From DASZQL01 sp964391865 (GTDB lineage Bacteria; Planctomycetota; Phycisphaerae; Phycisphaerales; UBA1924), in NCBI GenBank assembly GCA_964391865.1, contig CAYMNQ010000005.1, forward strand, positions 62,001-126,000: a stretch of DNA of 64,000 nt, given 5' to 3'. Positions within the stretch are counted from its first letter, which is position 1. Each line of letters opens with the position of its first letter. The position numbers and the translations under genes are program-made. Shown piece after piece: positions 57,601 to 64,000 of this stretch. The notes beneath the pieces were generated by a model, which was not told where the DNA came from, did not search any database, and saw only the letters and a program-made list of their open reading frames with translations.

Positions 57601-57624
57601 AAGATACTGCTCGACGGCAAGTAG
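54610..57624 (+). CDS. Fusion of class III nucleotide cyclase domain, protein kinase and TPR-like region
   Basis: A 1,004-residue protein. Residues about 8-180 are a class III adenylate/guanylate cyclase domain: MFTDIEGSVALKTRVG with the metal Asp, IIQDTGDGFLARFAT with the second Asp, and VVGLPMDIAARLMGLASGGQ. A kinase domain follows (about 240-505): LGEGGFGEVW, VFKFCFD (Lys), LHKDIKPSNIL (HKD instead of HRD), LSDFGIGVLT and YAPPEML. One membrane helix (about 521-540) precedes a long helical TPR-like region. GTG at 54610 has GGAG six bases upstream. The combination suggests a receptor that links cyclic nucleotide production to phosphorylation; whether both domains are active is not known. Confidence 0.9.
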   Translation: MHTTIAPSSLMVLMFTDIEGSVALKTRVGGAAYASMLARHDELFKKIIASCQGARIIQDTGDGFLARFATGSDAVNAALRFQVGLSQIAWEHEPLRVRIGLNLGEVQQIAVGQKTDDQSKVVGLPMDIAARLMGLASGGQILLTRTIFDDARQYVRELPRLNGEARKEIDSQPLRWMAHGQYLFKGSNEPMDVFEVGSEGLSPLRAPTDSEKARRSVALSDEETLGWRPAAGLEVPRRAGWSLVEKLGEGGFGEVWLGKHARTKESRVFKFCFDSDRLRSFKRELTLFRVLRDVLGTRSDISRLFEVQLEASPYFLETEFSEKGDLAEYAGSLGGVANIPFEERLDIVARTADAVAAAHSVSVLHKDIKPSNILMYEAETGHIRPRLSDFGIGVLTDRSKLKGRNITVTGLTEEMLGGNQSSRTGTRMYAPPEMLREGGEFTMQGDVYALGVLLYQLAAGDLAKPLAPGWEHDIADPLLRRDIADCVAGDLSKRLDSAKALADRIRALPQRRALARRSKLLKFGAAASIALVVVAGLAAAWAVQEMNSRERAEQAERAAVAAKEEADTQRARIQKMYDEDLALTNEMVLDFSKRIRPLKGAVAARQWIAAAGTKWADRVAQREDLSNDTRLGLSRAYLEIAMTQAGLRAGGGGESDAAGTSLGKARSLAKQVTDAEPSNVNARLLAARIMLEQSNLHNHRNEKELALSAVLEAAGAFEKLAAEQPKNFETRRLLASVVQKTGDVQVALKRDAEALASFERSLAIRREAMNAEGFDPASDAGQRTQRDLSVALLRVANLKKDKHRNEAVAMQNESIEIARRLDALAAKPGFEPARDDDDDSAQVTRYRRDLAARLVIVGSSRVGFGELDAAAAMLNESMTLLGDLIKGDPADNRLKRDRVLCLRAKGDLARARDDSKQAVLFYTDSMREARPLVAADPAVYEEHLSTATSSAAKALRAAGDTQAATDLVSAEIAWAEAQLAGANASSRPALEKLRDQLKILLDGK

Positions 57625-57645
57625 CGCCTCACGCGCTGCTGCCCA

Positions 57646-60600
57646 TCACATCGCCGGCGGCACCAGCCCCGTGCGCACCTGGTAGTCACCAAACGCGCGC
57701 GACGCGAAGCCGGGCGACATGCGGAACGCGCTGTCGCTGAACTGGCTGAAGATCGTGCCGATCGTGTTCGCCGCGAATCCGTGCGGCTGCCCGTTGTTGT
57801 TGCGCTCGGGGAACAGCATGGTCGCGAAGTCGATCCGCCCGGCGACCACGAAGCTGCTCGTGAAGAACGGGCCCGCGACGCCGCGGATGCCGCTCAGCAC
57901 AAACCGGCGGATGGCGGCGTCGTTTGTGAACCCGGTGCCGGTGTCGGGCAGCCCGAAGAGCCCCGTCGGCGCGCCGACGTAGATGCCCGAGTTGTCCATC
58001 GCGCCGATCTGGATCGCCGCGATCGAGCCGCGGGCGCGCAGTTCCGAGTTCAGCATCGAGCCAAGCACGCGGAAGTCGGTGATGACCGTCTCGCCCACTC
58101 GGAACGTGCGCGTGACGTTGATCACGCTGTTGGTCAGGTTCCCCTCGACGGCGAAGCTCGTCATCCGCGCGGTGGAGACCGCGCTCTGCATGTTCCCGCG
58201 CCCTGAGATCAGAACCTGCCGGAGCTCGCTGTTCGCCTGGATGTCGGCGATGAAATCGCCCGTGATGCCCGCGCGCAGGTTGCCGGTCGTGACGATCCGG
58301 TCGATCGCCGGCGCCTGCACGCGCCCGCCGTCCCAGCGGATCGCGCTGATCGCGCCGATGCGGTTGGTGGCGGTGAAGCGCGTGTTGGTCGCGGTGCCGA
58401 GGGTGATGGTCTCGATGACGCGCGGGCCGCTGAGCGTCACATCGCGGATGTTGCCGCGCACGATGAACGCGTTGATGTTGCCGGTGATGTTGAAGCCCGA
58501 GCCGATCATGTCGCCCGCCACGGAGAGCGTGCCCAGCGTCGGCCCAAGGCTCGTGTCGGAGCGGTCGAGGGCGAGCGTGCCGTCGAAGTTGCCGTTGAGC
58601 CCCAGCGCGCGGTTGCCGAGGATCAGCAGGTTGAGCATGGAGTCCGCGCCCAGCGCCCCGCCGCGGAACTCGCCCGCGATGAGCGTGCTGAAGCGCCCGG
58701 TGGGATCAATCGTCGCGCCGTCCATCAGCCCGAAGGTGCGGATGACGCCGATGTTGCCGAAGACCTGGCACTGCCAGTTCTGGATGCCCGTGCCCGCGAC
58801 GACGGTGCCGACATCGCCCGTGATGACCCACGACGACTTGCCGATCTCGCCCGCGACATTCACCAGCGGCAGCGAGGGACGCCCGCTGATGCCGGTGAGC
58901 GTCATGCCCGCGCGGAAATCGCCCGGCGCGCCCAGCACGCGATTGCCCGTCACCTGAACGGCAGAAATGATCGGCGCCCGGATATTGTTCACGCCGAAAT
59001 CGTTCTGCCAATCGGCGGCCCGGATCGACGCGATCGGCACGGGCGACGTGATCGCCGTGCCGTTCACAAGGTTGAACGCGAAGACCGCCTGCGGGAAGCC
59101 CGGCGCGCCGGTGCCGAGGTTGAAGTCCGCGTCAACGACGGAGCCGAGCACCTGCGTCGAGATGATCCCGCCGCGAGAGACGATATCGCCGCGGACATCG
59201 CCCGAAACGACCAACGCGTTGAGCACGCCCTGCTTGATGAAGATGCCGAGGTTGTCGGAGTCCACGCCGTCGCCGTCAATGTCCTGGTCGAGGTTCTCAC
59301 CGCCTGGAAGGACGAAGCCGTTGAGGTTCGCGCCGGTGATGGGGCCGTTGATGCGGATCATGCCGACGCGCGCGTCGGAGATGATGAACCCGATCGAGTG
59401 CCCCGGCGCGGTGCGTGCGTCGGTGATCGCGCCGACCGCGGTCGCGCCGGTGATCCTGATGCCCACCGGAGCGGCGGGCGACGGCTCGCGCAGCGTGATC
59501 CCCGTGATCGTGTTGTTCGCGCCGAACCCGACGATGAAGTTCGAGGGCGCGAACGCGCCCGTGCCCGCGAGGTCGAAGAACTGCACCCGCGCCGTGCTCG
59601 TCCCCGGCCCGTTGATCGTCACGCTGCCCGCCGTCGAAAGCTGCTGCGACGGCTGCGCCGTCAGATCAACCAGCAGCGCGATGCGGCTGATGGCGATCAG
59701 GTCCGACTCGACGACCGTGCCGCCCCGCGCCTGCACCGCGGCCCGGTCGCGTACGGGGATTTCGCCGAAGGCGCTGCCCTGGCTCGTCGCGCTGACGGTC
59801 ATAAATGCGGCGAGCGCGTCCATCACCGCCAAGCCGGAGGCGTTCGTGACCCGCGCGAACGCGGTGAACCCGCCGTTCTGGAAGTCCAGACCGTTGGGCG
59901 GCGTGCCGCGGTTGTCCGCGAGATTGAAGAAGAACTCGTTGGTCGCGGAGTTCGGGTTGCCGCCGAGCTTCGCCATCGCGATCGTGCCGCGTGCGTTCGT
60001 AACTCCCGGCTCGTTCACGACGGGAGGATCATCCGGGATCATCTGCCCGAACGGGTTTCTGCGGAATCCGCCCCCCTGGATCACGAAGTTGTTCACCAGC
60101 CGATGGAAGAAGGTGGTGTCGTAGTCGCCGCGGTTCGCGTAGTTCAGGAAGTTCGCCACGGTCTGCGGCGTCTGCGTCCGCAGCAGCTCGACATCGATCG
60201 TGCCCGAGATGGTGGTAAAGCGCGCGATGGGCGTCAGCGGCTGGCGCGTGAAGAAAACCAGATCTCCGCCGGGCGTTCCGTTGCCGCTGTTGACCGCGGC
60301 GCCGTTGAACTCGCCGTCGAGCAAAACGTTGTTCGTGCCGCGAATCTGCGACGCATCGAGCCGCACGCCGTAGCGGAGGTCTGCGGCCACGCTCGACTCA
60401 AGCCGGATGCGCCGGCTCGAGTTGTCATACGTGATGGTCGCCGCCTGCGTCACATCGTCCGCCGTGCCGAGCAACCCGTCAGGCCCGGCGGTGAAGAGTT
60501 GCACGGTCGAGTTGTTCAGCGTGCTCGGGGTCAGGTCGCGGCTTACGGTCATCACCACGAAGCCGCGGTTGTCCGCTTCGATCAGAGTGACGACGGGGCA

Positions 60601-60702
60601 GTCCGCGCTCAGCATCAGCCGCGGCTCGAGCGCCTCGAACCGCACCGGATGGCGCGACGACTCCCGTTGCACAGAACCCCGCCGATGTCCCCTCTGACCC
60701 AT
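57646..60702 (-). CDS. Planctomycete LEPRLMLS-type surface protein with cyclophilin domain
   Basis: A 1,018-residue secreted protein. The N-terminal VRFEALEPRLMLSADC is the planctomycete extracellular signature. A cyclophilin-type peptidyl-prolyl isomerase domain lies at about residues 160-310: TTFFHRLVNNFVIQGGGF (active-site Arg and Gln), GTIAMAKLGGNPNSATNEFF, and LDFQNGGFTAFARV. The remaining 700 residues are beta-helix-like strands (ITGNINAFIVRGNI, DVTLSGP and similar). ATG at 60702 is preferred, since the GTG at 60714 has no proper ribosome-binding site. Its stop is 21 bp from the convergent cyclase-kinase stop. Role probably in cell-surface protein folding or adhesion; not established. 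Confidence 0.85.
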   Translation of the reverse strand: MGQRGHRRGSVQRESSRHPVRFEALEPRLMLSADCPVVTLIEADNRGFVVMTVSRDLTPSTLNNSTVQLFTAGPDGLLGTADDVTQAATITYDNSSRRIRLESSVAADLRYGVRLDASQIRGTNNVLLDGEFNGAAVNSGNGTPGGDLVFFTRQPLTPIARFTTISGTIDVELLRTQTPQTVANFLNYANRGDYDTTFFHRLVNNFVIQGGGFRRNPFGQMIPDDPPVVNEPGVTNARGTIAMAKLGGNPNSATNEFFFNLADNRGTPPNGLDFQNGGFTAFARVTNASGLAVMDALAAFMTVSATSQGSAFGEIPVRDRAAVQARGGTVVESDLIAISRIALLVDLTAQPSQQLSTAGSVTINGPGTSTARVQFFDLAGTGAFAPSNFIVGFGANNTITGITLREPSPAAPVGIRITGATAVGAITDARTAPGHSIGFIISDARVGMIRINGPITGANLNGFVLPGGENLDQDIDGDGVDSDNLGIFIKQGVLNALVVSGDVRGDIVSRGGIISTQVLGSVVDADFNLGTGAPGFPQAVFAFNLVNGTAITSPVPIASIRAADWQNDFGVNNIRAPIISAVQVTGNRVLGAPGDFRAGMTLTGISGRPSLPLVNVAGEIGKSSWVITGDVGTVVAGTGIQNWQCQVFGNIGVIRTFGLMDGATIDPTGRFSTLIAGEFRGGALGADSMLNLLILGNRALGLNGNFDGTLALDRSDTSLGPTLGTLSVAGDMIGSGFNITGNINAFIVRGNIRDVTLSGPRVIETITLGTATNTRFTATNRIGAISAIRWDGGRVQAPAIDRIVTTGNLRAGITGDFIADIQANSELRQVLISGRGNMQSAVSTARMTSFAVEGNLTNSVINVTRTFRVGETVITDFRVLGSMLNSELRARGSIAAIQIGAMDNSGIYVGAPTGLFGLPDTGTGFTNDAAIRRFVLSGIRGVAGPFFTSSFVVAGRIDFATMLFPERNNNGQPHGFAANTIGTIFSQFSDSAFRMSPGFASRAFGDYQVRTGLVPPAM

Positions 60703-60922
60703 TGTGATACTCACTCCTCACCCGTTCAGGCGAACCTCGGATAGTTCGCGGGCGCGGGCGTTCAAGTTCCGTCGTGGGCGCAAGTCCTTCGCCCGCCGAG
60801 CATAACAGGCTCAGACGCGGCACCCCGCGCCGGGGTTCCCCTGTTTATCGGCAGTCCGGCACCCTGACGCGAGCCGAAATCCCCCGATCACTTGCTGCAT
60901 ACGAACGACTTCAGGCTTTTGT

Positions 60923-61723
60923 TCACTCCGCGAGCGCGGTTGAGCCAGCACCAAAGCCCGCGATGTACCGCCCCGGCGTCGTGCCCAGCGCGCGCTTGAA
61001 CATCACCACGAAGGCGCTCACGCTGTCGTACCCGCACTCGAGCGCCACGGTCGTGACGGCGGCGCCATCCGCCAAGCGGCGCACGGCCAGTTGGAGCCGC
61101 GCCTGCTGCCGCCAGCGCCCGAACGACAAACCAGTCTCCTTCATAAAGAGTCGCTCCGCCGTGCGAGCGCTCACGCCCGCCCCGCGCGTCAAATGCGCCA
61201 GCGCCGCATCGTCGCCCGGCTCGGCGAGCACCCTCACGGCGACGGCTCGCGCCCGCGGGTCACTCGGCAGCGGCAGCACCAGCCCCACGTCGCGCGAGCC
61301 GATCAACTGATGTAGCAGCAACACGGCAAGAGCCCGATGCGTGTCATCCCCGTCGTCCAGCGCGCCCAGACGAACGATCTCAAGCAACAGCTCGCGCAGC
61401 AGCGGCGAAACATCCAGAACACGGACCCCCGGCGGCAAACTGGCCGCCAAGTCGTGGCGGATGTACACCGTGCGCATCCACGTCTCGCCGATCGTCTCGA
61501 TGACGTGCGTGATCGCGCCCGGCACCAGCAGGCACCGCATCGGCGGGACGATCCACCGCTCCGCGTTTGCTTCCACCGACATGACGCCCCGTGCCGCGTA
61601 GACCACCTGCGCCCAGCCGTGCTCGTGATCGCGCAGCCGGTACCCGCCCGGCAGCCGGAGCGAAAGCGACCGGATCGGCGGCGACGCCTCCCTCGACGGG
61701 CGTGATTGTCGTTTTTTCGACAT
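60923..61723 (-). CDS. AraC-family transcriptional regulator
   Basis: A 266-residue regulator with an N-terminal cupin-like sensor domain (LPGGYRLRDHEHGWAQVVYAARGVMSV, about 15-130) and C-terminal double helix-turn-helix (AHLTRGAGVSARTAERLFMK, then VALECGYDSVSAFVVMFKRALGTTPGRY). The second HTH has the AraC signature. The ATG at 61723 is divergent from the VOC gene 89 bp away, a usual arrangement for a regulator and its target. A TATATC hexamer lies eight bases upstream of the ATG. The ligand is unknown. Confidence 0.92.
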   Translation of the reverse strand: MSKKRQSRPSREASPPIRSLSLRLPGGYRLRDHEHGWAQVVYAARGVMSVEANAERWIVPPMRCLLVPGAITHVIETIGETWMRTVYIRHDLAASLPPGVRVLDVSPLLRELLLEIVRLGALDDGDDTHRALAVLLLHQLIGSRDVGLVLPLPSDPRARAVAVRVLAEPGDDAALAHLTRGAGVSARTAERLFMKETGLSFGRWRQQARLQLAVRRLADGAAVTTVALECGYDSVSAFVVMFKRALGTTPGRYIAGFGAGSTALAE

Positions 61724-61812
61724 TCATTGACGATATACCGCAAGTTCGCCGCCGGCTCGTCACCTACCTTCGTGCCATAGCCGACCCGCGCCGGGTCATG
61801 AAAGGAACCGCC

Positions 61813-62190
61813 ATGCCGAACGACGTCGCCCACTTTGCCATTCACGCCGACGACTGCGCCCGCGCCAAGCGGTTCTATGAGTCGGTCTTCAACTGGAGCT
61901 TCAACGCGTGGGGGCCGCCGGATTTCTGGTTGATCCAGACAAGCCCGGGCGCGGTCGGCGGCTCGCTGCAGAAGCGCCAGCACGCGGCGGGGGACCGCGG
62001 GATGCGCGGCTACGAATGCACGATCGGCGTGGACGACGTGCGCGCGACCGCCGCCGCCGTTGAGAAAGCGGGCGGCACGGTGACCATGCAGCCCTTCCTC
62101 ATCGAGCGCGTGGGCATGCTGATCCAGTTTGAGGACACCGAGGGCAATTCCGTCTGCGCGATGCAGTACGAGAAGGATGTCCGCCACTGA
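61813..62190 (+). CDS. VOC-superfamily (glyoxalase/bleomycin-resistance-like) protein
   Basis: A 125-residue protein of the vicinal oxygen chelate fold. AHFAIHADDCARAKRFYESV with FNWSF is the start of the first beta-alpha-beta-beta-beta unit, and GVDDVRATAAAVEKAGGTV followed by IQFEDTEGNSVCAMQY is the second. His in the first strand and Glu in EDTEGN fit metal positions. ATG at 61813 has AAAGGA six bases upstream. It is divergent from an AraC-type regulator that probably controls it. Members act in detoxification or as putative enzymes of unknown substrate. Confidence 0.9.
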   Translation: MPNDVAHFAIHADDCARAKRFYESVFNWSFNAWGPPDFWLIQTSPGAVGGSLQKRQHAAGDRGMRGYECTIGVDDVRATAAAVEKAGGTVTMQPFLIERVGMLIQFEDTEGNSVCAMQYEKDVRH

Positions 62191-62209
62191 GCGCGGCGAC
62201 CGCCGCCGG

Positions 62210-63259
62210 CTACTTCCGCACCGCGCCGAACACATCCACGCTCGACGAGCCGCCGCCGGCGTTGAACGTCAGAACAACGTGAACGAACCCGCTCACCCCC
62301 GGCGGCGGGGTGAGGCGCAGCGTCACGTCGGTCGTCGACGCCCCGAGCGTGCCGACTTTCGCGGACACCACTTCGAGTTTGTACGCCGCATCGGAGCACG
62401 CCACGGTCGGCTGGAGCTTCGGGTCGGGAGGCAGCGTCAGCGTCGCAACGAACTCGGCGCTCGCGCCGGCGCTCAGTGTGCCGAGGATGACGCGGTCGTC
62501 GTTCACACGCCACTGCCCCGCCGGCCGCCACGGGCCCCACACCCGCGGCGAGTTCACTTTCACGTCGATCATCTCGGCGTCGGGCCGGTCGGTCTGGATC
62601 ACGACGTAACGGGGCAGCTGCGCTTCGGCGAGCCCCAGAAAATCGAACTCAATCGCGTACCCCGCGCGCGGCTCGTCCCGTAGCGGATCAAACCCGGTCA
62701 TCCGCGCCGGCTGCCCGTTCATGCCGAGCACGCGGAAAGGCTTGCCGTCCAGCGCGTCGAGCCGCACGACGCCCTTCATCGTCAGGACTTCCGGGAAGTC
62801 GTCCTTGTTCACGCGGATCGGGTAGCTCGCTTCGCCGACGACCGCGATGATGGTCGGCGCCTGGTAGCCCTCGAAGAAGACGCGCAGCTCACGCCGTAGT
62901 TTTCCCAGCGACTTCGGGAAGTCGAGGCTGACGATCACCCGCGTGGTGCCGCCCGGCTCGATGGTTTTCATCGGCACCGATGCGGCGGTACAGGCGCAGT
63001 TGCTGACCGCGGCGCGGACTTTTAACTGCTCGTTACCGGTGTTCCGCAGCGTGAGGTTCACCAGCTTGTTCACGCCGGGGAGCGCGACGCCGAAGTCCGC
63101 CTGCGCTTCGACAAACACCGCGGGGGCGGCGCCGGGTTTCTCGCCGGCCGCAGGCGCGGCGGCCCCATCGGGCATCGGCAGCTGCTGCTGCGCCGAAGTG
63201 CTGTATCCCGCGATCCCCGCGAGCGCGAGGCACATCACACTCAACATCCGACGCGTCAT
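62210..63259 (-). CDS. Secreted DUF1573-domain protein
   Basis: A 349-residue exported protein. A signal peptide (MLSVMCLALAGIAGYSTSAQ) is followed by the DUF1573 segment VNLTLRNTGNEQLKVRAAVS with NCACTAAS, the Cys pair typical of the domain, and then EPGGTTRVIVSLDFPKSLGK. The rest is immunoglobulin-like beta strands (VVIQTDRPDAEMIDVKV; SAEFVATLTLPPDP). DUF1573 proteins are numerous in Bacteroidetes and Planctomycetes, probably with surface roles. It starts 20 bp after the sdhB stop on the same strand, so it may be cotranscribed, though a link to respiration is not shown. Confidence 0.85.
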   Translation of the reverse strand: MTRRMLSVMCLALAGIAGYSTSAQQQLPMPDGAAAPAAGEKPGAAPAVFVEAQADFGVALPGVNKLVNLTLRNTGNEQLKVRAAVSNCACTAASVPMKTIEPGGTTRVIVSLDFPKSLGKLRRELRVFFEGYQAPTIIAVVGEASYPIRVNKDDFPEVLTMKGVVRLDALDGKPFRVLGMNGQPARMTGFDPLRDEPRAGYAIEFDFLGLAEAQLPRYVVIQTDRPDAEMIDVKVNSPRVWGPWRPAGQWRVNDDRVILGTLSAGASAEFVATLTLPPDPKLQPTVACSDAAYKLEVVSAKVGTLGASTTDVTLRLTPPPGVSGFVHVVLTFNAGGGSSSVDVFGAVRK

Positions 63260-63279
63260 GCGCCCTCCTGCCGATCGGC

Positions 63280-64000
63280 TCAGCGCCCCGTGAAGAACTG
63301 CTTGATCTTATGCACCGTCACGTCGCGCCCGACGGCGGCGATCGACTCCGTCAGCGGGATCTCCTTCGGGCAGACCTTCACGCAGTTCTGCGAGTTGCCG
63401 CACTCATTAATCCCGCCCGGCTTCGCGAGTTCATCCAGCCGCTGCGACGCGAGCGCCTTGCCCGTCTCGTGCAGGTTGAAGTACCGCGCCTGGCTGATCA
63501 CCGCGGCCCCGACGAACGCGGAATCCAGCTTCGATTCGTCCGTCTCCAGCGTGTACTGCGGGCACGCTTCCAGGCAGCACCCGCACGACATGCACTCCGA
63601 GAGCTTGTACCGCGTCTCCTGCTGCTGCGGCAGTTCCTTGGGCCCGCCGCCGAGGTGATAGGTGCCGTCGACGGGCACCCACGCCTTGGTGCGCTTCAGC
63701 GCCCGGAACAGCCGCTCGCGATTGACCGACAAATCACGCAGCACGGGGAACTTGCTCATCGGTTCGAGGGTGATCTCGTCGCCGTCGTTCGGCGCGATCT
63801 GGTCGATCAGGCAAGAGCACCCCTGGCGAACGCGCCCGTTGATGACCATCGTGCACGAGCCGCACACCTCTTCGAGACAACCCGAGTCGTACGCGACCGG
63901 CGTCGACGTCCTGCCCTCGATCGTCACCGGGTTCGCGGCGATCCATTGCAGCACGCTCGTGATGTTCGAGCCGGTCTCCACCGGCACGTCGAACGCCTCC
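63280..64000 (-). CDS. sdhB: Succinate dehydrogenase/fumarate reductase iron-sulfur subunit, N-terminus beyond the window
   Basis: About 240 residues of SdhB are visible. The 2Fe-2S ligands are in DSGCLEEVCGSCTMVINGRV plus GCSC; the 4Fe-4S and 3Fe-4S clusters are in CMSCGCCLEACPQY and NCVKVCPKEIPL. The substrate-linked NRERLFRALKRTKAWVPVDG and SAFVGAAVISQARYFNL are family blocks. It transfers electrons from the FAD subunit to quinone. The frame is open to the right edge (EAFDVPVETGSNITS), so the true start is outside. The other subunits would be further right. Confidence 0.94.
   Translation of the reverse strand, partial: EAFDVPVETGSNITSVLQWIAANPVTIEGRTSTPVAYDSGCLEEVCGSCTMVINGRVRQGCSCLIDQIAPNDGDEITLEPMSKFPVLRDLSVNRERLFRALKRTKAWVPVDGTYHLGGGPKELPQQQETRYKLSECMSCGCCLEACPQYTLETDESKLDSAFVGAAVISQARYFNLHETGKALASQRLDELAKPGGINECGNSQNCVKVCPKEIPLTESIAAVGRDVTVHKIKQFFTGR

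Overview
The window looks like a chromosomal segment of a planctomycete, most likely of the Phycisphaerae. The evidence is the high G+C with strong G/C third-position bias, a secreted protein with the planctomycete N-terminal signature FEALEPRLMLSA, two proteins ending in PEP-CTERM-like tails (VPxPG, hydrophobic stretch, RRRR), prepilin-like proteins of the GFTLxELLVV type, CxxCGYxLxGL...CPECG zinc ribbons, a dockerin-bearing giant secreted protein, and an ECF sigma factor next to a TPR serine/threonine kinase.

Layout. 1-7 kb: typA, a hicBA pair with a frameshifted hicA, an exbB-exbD-exbD operon, and a RES toxin with an Xre/MbcA-type antitoxin. 7-12.8 kb: proS, a small PEP-CTERM protein, a hydrolase-SnoaL protein coupled to an MlaF-like ATPase, tRNA-Val and tRNA-Ala. 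13.7-22.1 kb: a polymorphic-toxin island. It holds a secreted giant with dockerin repeats, a TSP3-like Ca-binding stretch and a C-terminal toxin, its overlapping immunity gene, a second orphan toxin cassette that starts with the tail of a HINT domain, a paralogous immunity gene, and a SUFU-zinc ribbon-membrane fusion. 22-32 kb: tRNA-Gly, purEK, an SbtA-like transporter, and the pyrimidine genes pyrF-pyrE-carA-carB, with a possible attenuator before pyrF. 32-41.7 kb: two prepilin-like proteins, hpnE-hpnD-hpnC (squalene from farnesyl diphosphate) divergent from ispH, rlmN, and a YwaF-type membrane protein. 41.7-48 kb: anmK coupled to an NtrC-type regulator, ruvC, a candidate small RNA, a LolD/MacB-type ATPase, murQ and a methyltransferase. 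AnmK and MurQ together give MurNAc recycling. 48-57.6 kb: ECF sigma, TPR kinase, a large PEP-CTERM protein, and a nucleotide cyclase-kinase-TPR fusion. 57.6-64 kb: a LEPRLMLS-type cyclophilin protein, a divergent AraC regulator and VOC protein, a DUF1573 protein, and sdhB running off the right edge.

Two genome-wide habits show. Many genes have a -10-like hexamer (TACACT, TATACT, TACGAT and similar) only 5-10 nt before the start codon and no Shine-Dalgarno sequence, which suggests leaderless transcripts. Short inverted or tandem repeats fill several intergenic gaps, and some have entered coding sequences in frame (hpnD, rlmN, the 3' end of purE).

The most unusual region is the toxin island. 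It combines a dockerin/TSP3 secreted carrier, an orphan HINT-linked cassette whose toxin is related to the carrier's, and two related immunity proteins sharing an almost identical C-terminal motif. All assignments rest on reading the sequence; no database search was made.
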